NCBI RefSeq assembly: GCF_015353075.1
Contig: NZ_CP064187.1
Coordinates: 3,167,001 to 3,231,000, forward strand
Direction of reading: 5' to 3'
Length of the DNA stretch: 64,000 bases
Origin: Rhizobium sp. 007
Lineage (GTDB): Bacteria > Pseudomonadota > Alphaproteobacteria > Rhizobiales > Rhizobiaceae
The notes below the pieces were generated by a model that was not told where the DNA came from, did not search any database, and saw nothing but the letters and a program-made list of their open reading frames with translations. Below are positions 46,940 to 54,881 of this stretch, piece after piece. Every line of letters begins with the position of its first letter. The first letter of the stretch is position 1. Made by a program: the position numbers and the translations under genes.

Positions 46940-48220
46940 ATGAGAAGAAATCTGCTGTCCGTCGCCGCGCTGCTTTTCGGAACGCTTTTCCTCTTCATGG
47001 GCAATGGCCTGCAGGGCATCCTGCTACCCGTCCGCGGCAACCTCGAAGGTTATGCCACGACCACGCTCGGCCTGCTCGGCACGTCCTGGGCGGCGGGCTT
47101 TGTCGTCGGCTGCCTCGTCGCCCCCAAACTGGTGCGGCGCGTCGGACATGTGCGCGCCTTCTCCGGCTTCATCTCGATCATCGCCATCATCGCCCTTGTG
47201 AGCGGCATCATCATCGATCCGATCTGGTGGATCGCGCTGCGCGCCGTCACCGGCTTTTCGACCGCCGGCACCTCGATGATCATCGAAAGCTGGCTGAACG
47301 AGCGCGCCACGAACGAAAGCCGCGGTGCAATCTTCTCGCTCTATATCGGCATCACCCTTCTCGGCGTCGTCGGCGGCCAGATGATGATCCCGCTCGAAGA
47401 CGTGCGAACGCCGTTGCTCTTCATGGTCTGCGGCATCTTCTACTGCATCGCCATGCTGCCCACGACGCTCTCGACCGCAGCCTCGCCGCAGCCGCTGAAA
47501 GCCGTGAAGCTCGACCTGCCTGCGCTCTACCGCAACTCGCCTGTCTCCTGCCTCGGCATCCTGATGGTCGGCATCGCCAACGGTGCCTACGGCACGCTCG
47601 GCGCGGTTTTCGGGGCAGGTGCGGGACTTTCCGATGCCAGCATCGCAATCATGATGAGCGCCACCATTTTCGCCGGTGCGCTGATGCAGCTTCCAGCCGG
47701 CCGCCTTTCCGATCGCGTCGACCGCCGGTATGTTCTGGCAGTCATGTCGGCGATTGCCGCGGTCGCGGGCCTTCTGATCGTGGTGTTGCATCCCTCTTCG
47801 CCCGCGCTTCTGATCGGCCTTGTCATCCTCTACGGCGCAGTTGCCAACACGCTCTATCCGATCGCCGTAGCGCATGCGAACGACTTCGCCTCCGCCGAGG
47901 ATTTCGTGAAGGTTTCCGGCGGGCTCTTGCTGCTCTATGGTATCGGGACGGTGATCGGACCAACGATCGGCGGCCCTGTGATGGCGATGACAAGCCCGCA
48001 CGCACTCTTCCTCGTCACGGCGCTGTCGCATGTCTTCATCACCGCTTACGCAATCATCCGCAGCCGCATTCGCGCCGCAGTGCCGGCAAGCGAACGCGAC
48101 ACTTACACGACGATGCCGACCGGCACCTCGCAGATGCTGACGCCCGAAAGCATGTCGCTTGTCGAGCCCATGTCGAACAAGCCTCCCGAAAGCGACGATC
48201 CTGCTGTAAAATACGGCTGA
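46940..48220 (+). CDS. MFS transporter, YcaD-like
   Basis: Inner-membrane carrier of 426 aa with 12 TM segments. The first half shows GNGLQGILLPVRGNLEGYAT and the second half ASIAIMMSATIFAGALMQLP with the motif-A loop GRLSDRVDRRYVL. This is the YcaD/YfkF-type group, with a cytoplasmic Thr/Ser-rich tail after residue 380. ATG at 46940 is preferred over a TTG two codons earlier. Substrate unknown. Followed after 21 bp by a DUF1192 gene. Confidence 0.88.
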   Translation: MRRNLLSVAALLFGTLFLFMGNGLQGILLPVRGNLEGYATTTLGLLGTSWAAGFVVGCLVAPKLVRRVGHVRAFSGFISIIAIIALVSGIIIDPIWWIALRAVTGFSTAGTSMIIESWLNERATNESRGAIFSLYIGITLLGVVGGQMMIPLEDVRTPLLFMVCGIFYCIAMLPTTLSTAASPQPLKAVKLDLPALYRNSPVSCLGILMVGIANGAYGTLGAVFGAGAGLSDASIAIMMSATIFAGALMQLPAGRLSDRVDRRYVLAVMSAIAAVAGLLIVVLHPSSPALLIGLVILYGAVANTLYPIAVAHANDFASAEDFVKVSGGLLLLYGIGTVIGPTIGGPVMAMTSPHALFLVTALSHVFITAYAIIRSRIRAAVPASERDTYTTMPTGTSQMLTPESMSLVEPMSNKPPESDDPAVKYG

Positions 48221-48241
48221 GAACCGGACGGAGGATTGCTC

Positions 48242-48430
48242 ATGAGCTTCATTGACGATGACCTGCCTAAGAAGGCGGCTTACGAAATCGGATCCGATCT
48301 CTCCATGCTTTCCGTGGACGAGCTGAAGGAGCGTGTCGAACAGCTGAAGGCGGAGATTACCCGCATAGAGGCCGAAGTCACGAGGAAGGCTTCGGGCCGC
48401 GCCGCAGCCGAAAGCCTTTTTCGCTCCTAG
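48242..48430 (+). CDS. DUF1192 family protein
   Basis: A 62-aa conserved alphaproteobacterial protein: SFIDDDLPKKAAYEIGSDLS followed by a coiled coil (MLSVDELKERVEQLKAEITR). The start ATG at 48242 follows GGAGG by six bases. Function unknown. Co-transcribed with the MFS gene, just ahead of the rcdA promoter region. Confidence 0.85.
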   Translation: MSFIDDDLPKKAAYEIGSDLSMLSVDELKERVEQLKAEITRIEAEVTRKASGRAAAESLFRS

Positions 48431-48482
48431 CGTTCGATCAAAGGCGAATAACCGCTGCCGCAAGTCTTAATACGAAACAATG

Positions 48483-48497
48483 TTAATAGAATATTAA
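48483..48497. promoter_or_regulatory. CtrA-type box 1 (TTAA-N7-TTAA)
   Basis: TTAA at 48483-48486, seven bases, TTAA at 48494-48497: an exact match to the full CtrA recognition pattern. It lies 314 bp before rcdA and directly ahead of the candidate small RNA. Confidence 0.65.
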
Positions 48498-48514
48498 GCT
48501 TTATGAGATATTAC

Positions 48515-48623
48515 TGTTCTTATCCAGATTTCGTCTGGATCTCAGACAGTTTTCCATGCGGCGAATTGGTCTGATTTTTCTCCCTGTTTTACCTTGAGAG
48601 CCGCTTTTGCGGCTCTTCTTTTT
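48515..48623 (+). ncRNA. Candidate small RNA upstream of rcdA
   Basis: Between CtrA box 1 and an intrinsic terminator lies about 110 bp without a credible reading frame. It contains one hairpin (ATCCAGA/TCTGGAT, about 48525-48543), an unpaired pyrimidine-rich stretch with CTCCCT that could pair with ribosome binding sites, and the terminator hairpin. The 5' end is a guess. It could instead be just the 3' trailer of the DUF1192 transcript. Confidence 0.4.
48597..48623 (+). terminator. Rho-independent terminator ahead of rcdA
   Basis: AGAGCCGC (48597-48604), loop TTTT, GCGGCTCT (48609-48616), then TCTTTTT. It ends either the candidate small RNA or the long MFS-DUF1192 transcript. Confidence 0.88.
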
Positions 48624-48657
48624 GCGCCGGCGCCGATTTCCCACGAAACTGTGGAAG

Positions 48658-48672
48658 TTAACCTTTTCTTAA
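48658..48672. promoter_or_regulatory. CtrA-type box 2 (TTAA-N7-TTAA)
   Basis: TTAA at 48658-48661, seven bases, TTAA at 48669-48672, 125 bp before the rcdA ATG. A TAAAGAT that could serve as -10 element lies about 20 bp downstream, so the box would overlap the -35 position as at CtrA-activated promoters. Confidence 0.7.
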
Positions 48673-48796
48673 GAAACGCCTTGCGCATTTGGGCTAAAGA
48701 TACCATCCTAAAGACATAAAGACAGGCCTCTGAAACTTTTGTTTCAGGCTGGCGTTACCTGAACATATGTAGACGCGTGCAACAGGAACCATTTGA

Positions 48797-49312
48797 ATGT
48801 CGGAACTCGGTTTGAACACCATCAGTTTTGCGGGCCGCGTTGCCGCATCCTCGCAGTTCAAGACACTGTACGCGGAAGGCATGTCGCTGGTCGAGGAAAC
48901 TGCCGCCTATTTGGATGGCAATGGCCGCGCCGCATCCAAGGTTCTGCCCCGCATGGCTTCTGTTCTCTACGCTGCCGAATCGATGCGCCTCACGACCCGC
49001 CTGATGCAGATGGCGTCCTGGCTGCTCCTGCAGCGTGCCGTCAATAACGGCGAGATGTCGCGAGACCAGGTTCTCGCTGAAAAGAACAAGGTCCGCCTCG
49101 ACGGGTTCAACGTGGACCGCAATGCTCCGGGCTGGGGCGATTTGCCGGAAGCCTTCCGCGATCTCGTCGAACGCTCGCTGCGCCTCCAGAACCGCGTTGC
49201 CCTTCTCGACCGTGAAATCTATCGCCCGAATGAAGCGCCGATCGTTCCGGACAATCAGAACAGCGTCCAGGCACAACTGAGCCTTCTACAAACGGCTTTC
49301 GGCAACAACTGA
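48797..49312 (+). CDS. rcdA: RcdA-like protein (DUF1465), CtrA proteolysis adaptor
   Basis: A 171-aa helical protein of the DUF1465 family, whose Caulobacter member RcdA works with CpdR and PopA to deliver CtrA to ClpXP. The core block SLVEETAAYLDGNGRAASKV and the following AAESMRLTTRLMQMASWLLL are characteristic. It is preceded by two CtrA-type boxes, consistent with feedback in which CtrA promotes its own destruction. Followed by a terminator. Confidence 0.9.
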   Translation: MSELGLNTISFAGRVAASSQFKTLYAEGMSLVEETAAYLDGNGRAASKVLPRMASVLYAAESMRLTTRLMQMASWLLLQRAVNNGEMSRDQVLAEKNKVRLDGFNVDRNAPGWGDLPEAFRDLVERSLRLQNRVALLDREIYRPNEAPIVPDNQNSVQAQLSLLQTAFGNN

Positions 49313-49335
49313 GAGCTTGCATAGGCTAAAGATGG

Positions 49336-49367
49336 AACCGGCTGCGTGATACGCGGCCGGTTTTTTG
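49336..49367 (+). terminator. Rho-independent terminator after rcdA
   Basis: AACCGGCTGCG (49336-49346) pairs with CGCGGCCGGTT (49352-49362), one mismatch, followed by TTTT. It lies 23 bp after the rcdA stop codon. Confidence 0.88.
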
Positions 49368-49398
49368 TTGCATACTGCTTGTCGCTACATCCAGGAGG

Positions 49399-49656
49399 AA
49401 GGCGACGTCCGCACATGCCGTGGTGCGCGCGAGAATATAGATACAGAAACAATAGAGAAGGCGACTGCCGACCTCGAAGCGATGGGGTTTCCGTTTCCGA
49501 CGCAATCCGTCTTCTGGTGATGCGGTGCCAACGAGCATCGCCTGCCATTTGAAGTGTGCCGAAGCGTTCCACGGAAAAAGCAATGAAGGAACCGGAGATG
49601 GCCAAGGCAAGCGGTTCGAAAATGCCTGCGCCCTCTTCGACGATCTTGGCCGCTGA
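49399..49656 (+). pseudogene. Degenerate DinJ/RelB-family antitoxin gene
   Basis: Reading across frames gives an ordered DinJ-like protein: ATSAHAVVRARI (49402-49437), then DTETIEKATADLEAMG after a frameshift, then GVSVSDAIRLLVMR after another, then ANEHRLPFEV, and finally GKRFENACALFDDLGR before a stop at 49654-49656. At least three frameshifts break it. GGAGGA precedes AAG at 49399, where the ATG would be expected, suggesting the start codon is also lost. Recognition is by eye from the DinJ family pattern. Confidence 0.75.
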
Positions 49657-49659
49657 TCT

Positions 49660-49885
49660 GTGCTGACGCCTGTTCAATCCGGAAAGTTCAAACGGGACGT
49701 CCAGCGCATGGAAAAGTGCTGCAAGATATCCGCAAGCTAAAGGATGCCTGCTTATCATGATCAATGAACAGCCACTACGTGCAGATTACTCGGATTATTC
49801 GTCGCGCGGCGATTTGTTGCCGCTGTATCTCATCGAAGATCGTGAACTGCAGCTTGCATGCCCCGGCACTCATTCAGGTTCAAGC
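49660..49885 (+). pseudogene. Degenerate YafQ/RelE-family toxin gene
   Basis: Immediately after the dead antitoxin, a GTG frame starts VLTPVQSGKFKRDVQRMEK, then frame changes give DIRKLKDAC and LLIMINEQPLRADYSDYSSR, and the tail is LYLIEDRELQLACPGTHSGS. This follows the YafQ order: the KRD-x-K start, the KL-x-LI-N-x-PL middle and the final GTH. The segment around the catalytic His/Asp residues (normally GYRD-x-HIEPDW) appears deleted, and the normal stop is missing. The toxin cannot be functional. Confidence 0.75.
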
Positions 49886-49886
49886 A

Positions 49887-49912
49887 ATAAAAAAGCCCGG
49901 AAACCCGGGCCC
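49887..49912 (-). terminator. Rho-independent terminator after rpmE
   Basis: GCCCGG (49895-49900), loop AAAC, CCGGGC (49905-49910). On the minus strand the stem is followed by six T residues, 29 bp beyond the rpmE stop. Confidence 0.85.
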
Positions 49913-49939
49913 TTTTCAAATTCCGTACCGCAGAAGCGA

Positions 49940-50161
49940 TTAGAGGCCGAGGCCGCCGAAGCGCTTGTTGAACTTGGACACGCGGCCGCCGCGGTCCATG
50001 AGCTGCTGGTTGCCGCCGGTCCAGGCCGGATGGGACTTGGAATCGATTTCGAGGTTCATGACAGCGCCTTCCGAACCCCAGGTCGAGCGGGTTTCGTATT
50101 CGGTGCCATCGGTCATCACCACCTTGATGACGTGGTAGTCGGGATGGATATCAGCCTTCAT
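49940..50161 (-). CDS. rpmE: 50S ribosomal protein L31
   Basis: Ribosomal large-subunit protein of 73 aa, beginning [20 protein letters not shown] and ending in NKRFGGLGL. The start at 50161 gives the family N-terminus; the frame is open to 50200. The zinc-binding Cys residues of zinc-type L31 are absent (TWGSEG replaces the usual CxxC region), so this is the zinc-independent form. It is divergent from the ABC exporter. Confidence 0.95.
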   Translation of the reverse strand: MKADIHPDYHVIKVVMTDGTEYETRSTWGSEGAVMNLEIDSKSHPAWTGGNQQLMDRGGRVSKFNKRFGGLGL

Positions 50162-50284
50162 AACAATCTTCCTGCGATGCCAGGGTCCAATTTGACGCAA
50201 GTCATTGCGGCAAGAGAACCGATTGAATAAATGAAGCCGCAGTCGCTAAGGCTACGGCTTCCCATTCGGATGCGGTGCCTATAC

Positions 50285-52156
50285 ATGAAGGCCGCCCGGA
50301 TAACAAGGGCCTACAAACCGCTGATCAGCGGTATTGGGGCGATTGGAGATGATTTGGCAAACGCAGTGCAGACCGCGGAAAAGAAGTCGCGTTCCTTGAA
50401 GCCGCTCGGAAGGCTGGCACCCTATGTGAAGCGTTACCGCGGCATCGTCGCAGGCGCGCTGGTTTCGCTTATCGTTGCCGCCGTGACATCGCTCACACTT
50501 CCGCTTGCCGTGCGCCGCATGATCGATCATGGCTTCACGCAAGCTGACGGCACCTTCATCAACAGCTACTTTGCCATGTTGTTGGTCATCTCCGCCATAC
50601 TCGCGGCCGCAAGCGCTTTTCGCTACTATTTCGTCATCACGCTCGGCGAACGCATCGTCTCAGACCTGCGCCGGGATGTCTTTGCGCATGTCACACGGCT
50701 TTCTCCCTCCTTCTTCGATGTCAACCAGTCCGGCGAGATTGTGTCACGCCTGACGGCCGATACCACGCAGATCAAATCGGCTGTCGGCGCCACCGCCTCG
50801 GTGGCGCTTCGCAATCTGATCCTCTGTCTCGGTGCCATGGGCATGATGATCGTGACCTCGCCGAAGCTTTCAAGTCTTGTGCTCGGCGCAATCCCGCTGA
50901 TCGTCTTCCCGCTCGTCGGCTTCGGGCGGTCCGTGCGCAAGCGCTCCCGTGCCGCGCAGGATACGCTCGCCCAAGCTTCCGCCTTTGCCAACGAGACGAT
51001 TGCTGCCACGCGCACCGTCCAGGCCTTCAACGGCGAGGATGCGGCCGCAAGCCGCTACGGCGCTGCCGTCGAATCCGCCTATGAGGCAGCACGCTCCGCC
51101 GTCCGCTCGCGCGCGCTTTTGACAGGCATTGCGATCACCCTGATCTTCGGCAGCGTCGTTGCTGTCCTTTGGGTTGGCGCGCACAATGTGCTGACGGGAA
51201 CGCTGTCCGCCGGCACGCTCGGGCAGTTCCTGCTCTATTCGGTCATCGCCGCCGGCTCTCTCGGCGCCTTGTCGGAAGTCTGGGGAGAACTCTCGCAAGC
51301 GGCAGGCGCCGCCGACCGGCTGACCGAGCTGCTGGACGAAGTCTCGACGATCGCAGCACCGGAAAAGCCCGAGACCCTGCCCGTTCCGGCCCTAGGACGC
51401 GTCGAATTCTCGAACGTGCACTTCGCCTATCCGTCACGCCCCGGAAAATCGGCGCTGCATGGCCTGAGCTTCAATGTGACGCCGGGCGAGACCGTCGCCA
51501 TTGTCGGCCCATCAGGCGCCGGCAAGAGCACCGTCTTCTCTGTGCTGCTCCGCTTCTACGATCCGCAGCAGGGCAGCGTCGGGATCGATGGCATCGATGC
51601 GCGCGAAGTAACGCCCGGCAATCTGCGCGAACGCATGGCGATCGTGCCGCAGGACGTCACCATCTTTGCCGCTTCAATCCACGACAACATCGCCTTCAGC
51701 CGCCCCGGCGCGACGCGCGAGGACGTACGCGCCGCAGCGATTGCCGCCCAGGCCGATGAATTCATCGCGAGGCTGGACAAGGGCTACGACACCGAGGTCG
51801 GCGAGCGCGGTATTACCCTTTCCGGCGGCCAGCGCCAGCGTATCGCCATCGCCCGCGCGATCCTGAAGAACGCCCCGATCCTCCTGCTCGATGAAGCGAC
51901 GTCAGCCCTTGACGCCGAGAGTGAAACGCTGGTGCAGAAGGCCCTCGACGGTCTCATGCACGGCCGCACGACGCTCGTCATCGCCCATCGCCTTGCGACC
52001 GTTTTGAAGGCCAACCGCATCCTCGTCATGGATCAGGGCCGCATCGTCGAGGAAGGCACGCATCAGAGCCTGATCCGCCACGGCGGCATCTATGCCAAGC
52101 TGGCGAAGCTGCAGTTCGATGCAGGTGCAGAAGAGTTCCTGACTACCGCCAAATAG
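50285..52156 (+). CDS. ABC exporter, fused membrane and ATPase domains (MsbA-like)
   Basis: Half-transporter of about 623 aa. The six-TM type I exporter domain spans about 65-345 and the ATPase about 365-610: Walker A GPSGAGKST, signature LSGGQRQRIAIARAI, Walker B ILLLDEATSALD, switch IAHRL. It resembles the TIGR02204 group of alphaproteobacterial MsbA-related proteins with a lipid or drug substrate. The start is uncertain: ATG at 50285 is used, but a TTG near 50355 behind GGAGATGA would give a protein starting just before the conserved part. Confidence 0.9.
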   Translation: MKAARITRAYKPLISGIGAIGDDLANAVQTAEKKSRSLKPLGRLAPYVKRYRGIVAGALVSLIVAAVTSLTLPLAVRRMIDHGFTQADGTFINSYFAMLLVISAILAAASAFRYYFVITLGERIVSDLRRDVFAHVTRLSPSFFDVNQSGEIVSRLTADTTQIKSAVGATASVALRNLILCLGAMGMMIVTSPKLSSLVLGAIPLIVFPLVGFGRSVRKRSRAAQDTLAQASAFANETIAATRTVQAFNGEDAAASRYGAAVESAYEAARSAVRSRALLTGIAITLIFGSVVAVLWVGAHNVLTGTLSAGTLGQFLLYSVIAAGSLGALSEVWGELSQAAGAADRLTELLDEVSTIAAPEKPETLPVPALGRVEFSNVHFAYPSRPGKSALHGLSFNVTPGETVAIVGPSGAGKSTVFSVLLRFYDPQQGSVGIDGIDAREVTPGNLRERMAIVPQDVTIFAASIHDNIAFSRPGATREDVRAAAIAAQADEFIARLDKGYDTEVGERGITLSGGQRQRIAIARAILKNAPILLLDEATSALDAESETLVQKALDGLMHGRTTLVIAHRLATVLKANRILVMDQGRIVEEGTHQSLIRHGGIYAKLAKLQFDAGAEEFLTTAK

Positions 52157-52159
52157 ACG

Positions 52160-53434
52160 CTACTCCTGAGGAAACGCGTAGACATCCACAGGCTCATCCA
52201 AGCCGCGCAGCGGGTGGGATCCGAGGCTTTCCAGGTCGCTTTCGCACCCTGCCATTTCGACGAAGGCTTTCGACAGCAGCACCGGACGCTTAATTTCCTT
52301 AGTCAGGCTCTCCAGCCGCGATGCAATGTTGACGGCCGGGCCGATGACGGTGAAATCGAGCCGCTTGCGCGAGCCGATATTGCCGTACATGACATCCCCC
52401 ACATGCACGCCGACGCCATAGCGCAGCTCCACATGTCCCCGTTCCGCGTTGAAGAGATTGAGCTCGGTCATTGCCGCTTGCGCTTCCTTGATCGCCCGGA
52501 GAAGATTGATGCAGGCATCCGGATTGGTCAGCGGAAATATGGCGAGCAAGCCGTCGCCCATGAATTTCAGGATTTCGCCGCCGTGCTTTTCGATTGGCTC
52601 CGACATGGCATCAAAATAGGCGTTGAGCAGTTCGATGACATCGTCGCGCGGCCATAAGTCGGAGATCGTCGTGAAGTCGCGCAAGTCGCAGATGAGGATC
52701 GCTGCGCCGACCGTTGCGCCGCTGCCGCGGGTCGTGGCGCCTGCAAGAATCTGCTCGCTGGCATGCGGCCCGACATAGGTCTGCAGCAGCGTGCGGGCAA
52801 GAATGTTCTTGATCCGGATTTCGGTGACAAGCGTGAGCGCCGGTAAAAGATCCTTGAGGAAAATCAGATGGTCTTCCCTAAAGCCGCCTGGCGTGTCGCT
52901 TGAGAAGGTAATCACGTGCCGTTTTCCGAGCGTGTGCTCCATCGGCCAGGCCACATAGTCCGTCAGCCCCTCACCCTGCAACTCGCCATAGAGCGGATAG
53001 GAAGCAACTTCGCCTTCGAGACTCTGCCGCACTTCCCTACCGCCGCTGAAGATCTCGTTGATCGGGCTGTTCAGGAATTGCGACGTTGTCTCGACGCCGT
53101 AGCCGAAGGTGGTGATCTTTGCTTCCTGCAAGCCGGGACGCCAGAGGATGCGCGCGCCGAGCCATTGAGGATGCAGCGTCCGGAAATGCATCGTCGCGCG
53201 GGCGACGGGAATGCCCGAAGCTTGCAGCCGCTCGCACATCTCCACTAAGATATTGTCGATGAACCGCTGGTTGCGCGTTTCATTGATCAGCCAGTCGAGG
53301 ATCTTGTGCCGGCGCACCGGCCAAAGACCGTCCTCCTCGTTCTCAACTGCCGGAAATGGATTGGATACCGGCTGCATGTCAAACTCCACGATCTCGTCCC
53401 GCCAAGCGTACACATTCGATTGCGTCTTTCGCAT
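52160..53434 (-). CDS. Class III adenylate/guanylate cyclase
   Basis: Predicted cAMP-forming enzyme of 424 aa. The N-terminal half (about 1-225) is an uncharacterised sensory domain that recurs in rhizobial cyclases; the catalytic domain follows, with metal-binding Asp in LICDLRDFTTISD, the FMGDGLLAIF block and the transition-state Asn/Arg in GPAVNIASRLESL. Soluble: no TM segment. Met20 is a possible start. Its stop lies 3 bp from the convergent ABC exporter stop. Confidence 0.9.
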   Translation of the reverse strand: MRKTQSNVYAWRDEIVEFDMQPVSNPFPAVENEEDGLWPVRRHKILDWLINETRNQRFIDNILVEMCERLQASGIPVARATMHFRTLHPQWLGARILWRPGLQEAKITTFGYGVETTSQFLNSPINEIFSGGREVRQSLEGEVASYPLYGELQGEGLTDYVAWPMEHTLGKRHVITFSSDTPGGFREDHLIFLKDLLPALTLVTEIRIKNILARTLLQTYVGPHASEQILAGATTRGSGATVGAAILICDLRDFTTISDLWPRDDVIELLNAYFDAMSEPIEKHGGEILKFMGDGLLAIFPLTNPDACINLLRAIKEAQAAMTELNLFNAERGHVELRYGVGVHVGDVMYGNIGSRKRLDFTVIGPAVNIASRLESLTKEIKRPVLLSKAFVEMAGCESDLESLGSHPLRGLDEPVDVYAFPQE

Positions 53435-53612
53435 AGATGGTTATCGGAGGACGGATTGTAATATCAATAGTCGGATAGTTTACCTCAGCGACTAAAGTTG
53501 CAATTCCATGTGGCGGCTTTCGGTTGCTTTTATCCGCCTCCGCCCTACCCTCCTTTTGCCCGATTTGATGCAGTCGGGCGACATCATCGCTGAATTCCGG
53601 GAGGAGAATCGA

Positions 53613-54596
53613 ATGGCACTTTTCAATATGACCCGCCGCATGGCACTCGGCCTCGGCTTGCTTGCGGCCTTGAGCGCCGGAGCCGCGCATGCCGAAGGGT
53701 TTCCGGAGCGCGCGGTTACGCTCGTCGTTCCCTTTGCCGCCGGCGGGTCGACCGATGTCGTGGCGCGCATCATCGCCGAGAAGATGTCGGAAGACCTTGG
53801 TCAGCAGGTGATCGTCCAGAACGTCGCCGGTGCGGGCGGCAATCTCGGTGCGGGCAACGTGGCTCGTGCAGAACCGGACGGCTACACCATCTTGATGGGA
53901 ACGGTCGCGACGCACGCGCTGAACCCGCTGATCCTTAAATCCACGCCTTACGATCCGGAAAAGGATTTCGCGCCGGTTTCACTGCTCGTCATCGTGCCCA
54001 ACGTGCTCGTCGTCAATCCGGAGCTGCCTGCAAAGAACGTCCAGGAACTGATCGCGATGCTGAAGGCCGAGCCGGACAAATGGAGCTATGCTTCCTCCGG
54101 CAACGGCACGCCGCTTCATCTTTCCGGCGAATTGTTCAATTCGATGGCCGGCGTCAAGATGCAGCACATCCCCTATAAGGGTGCAGGCCCGGCGCTGACC
54201 GATCTGCTGGGCAATCAGGTATCGATCATGTTCGATAACCTGCCGTCGTCGTCCAGCCACATCAAGTCCGGCAAGCTGCGGGCGCTGGCGGTCACTACGG
54301 CGAAACGTGCTCCATCCTTCCCGGATATTCCGACCATCGCTGAGTCCGGCGTTCCGGGTTACGAGACCTATACCTGGAACGCGCTCTTCGCGCCGGCGAA
54401 TACGCCCGCGGATGTTGTGGCAAAGCTCAACGCGTCCGCCAACAAGGCTCTGAAGGACCCGGCCGTTGCCGAACGCATGAAAGACTTCAGCGCCACGATC
54501 GTCGGCTCCACGCCGGAGGAACTTGGCGCACATGTGAAGGCCGAACTGGCCAAGTGGGGACCCATCGTCAAGGGTGCGAATATCCAGATGGAATAG
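53613..54596 (+). CDS. Tripartite tricarboxylate transporter binding protein (TctC/Bug family)
   Basis: Periplasmic solute-binding protein of 327 aa. A signal peptide ends at SAGAAHA, then the Bug fold begins FPERAVTLVVPFAAGGSTDV with the ligand loops AGAGGNLGAGNVARAEPDGY and GTPLHLSGELFN. GGGAGGAG lies upstream of the ATG at 53613. No tctA or tctB membrane gene is adjacent, so it is an orphan binding protein; carboxylate ligands are likely but not identifiable. Confidence 0.9.
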   Translation: MALFNMTRRMALGLGLLAALSAGAAHAEGFPERAVTLVVPFAAGGSTDVVARIIAEKMSEDLGQQVIVQNVAGAGGNLGAGNVARAEPDGYTILMGTVATHALNPLILKSTPYDPEKDFAPVSLLVIVPNVLVVNPELPAKNVQELIAMLKAEPDKWSYASSGNGTPLHLSGELFNSMAGVKMQHIPYKGAGPALTDLLGNQVSIMFDNLPSSSSHIKSGKLRALAVTTAKRAPSFPDIPTIAESGVPGYETYTWNALFAPANTPADVVAKLNASANKALKDPAVAERMKDFSATIVGSTPEELGAHVKAELAKWGPIVKGANIQME

Positions 54597-54662
54597 ACTC
54601 AACTTTTGCACTAGATTGTCTCCCGTTACCGAGACAACTTCCTGATAATTGGGAGAAAATCG

Positions 54663-54851
54663 ATGTATAAGTTTGAAGTGTACAAGGATAAGGCTGGCGA
54701 ATTCCGTTTCCGCTTCAAGGCTTCGAACGGCGAATCCATGTTCAACTCGGAGGGCTACAAGGCCAAGGCATCCGCGCTGAGCGCCATTGAATCCATCAAG
54801 AAGAACGCGCCCGACGCAACGGTCGACGACCAGACCAAGGCAACGGCTTAA
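54663..54851 (+). CDS. YegP-like DUF1508 protein
   Basis: A 62-aa single-repeat protein: YKFEVYKDKAGEFRFRFKAS followed by NSEGYKAKASALSAIESIKK, the DUF1508 repeat that occurs twice in E. coli YegP. Function unknown. GGGAGAAA precedes the ATG. It stands alone between the TctC-like gene and a convergent dehydrogenase. Confidence 0.88.
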   Translation: MYKFEVYKDKAGEFRFRFKASNGESMFNSEGYKAKASALSAIESIKKNAPDATVDDQTKATA

Positions 54852-54881
54852 CGAGACTGGCGGCGCTCGAAAGGCGCCGCC

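Noticed and set aside
47024..48463. 479-codon minus-strand frame over the MFS gene and DUF1192
   Set aside because: Charged low-complexity antisense translation, spanning two real genes and their gap.
49255..49764. 169-codon minus-strand frame in the rcdA-rpmE gap
   Set aside because: It overlaps the rcdA end and terminator. The plus-strand dinJ-yafQ remnants explain the sequence better.
53613..54596. Complete tripartite tricarboxylate transporter
   Set aside because: Only the binding protein is present; no tctA or tctB gene is found within the window.
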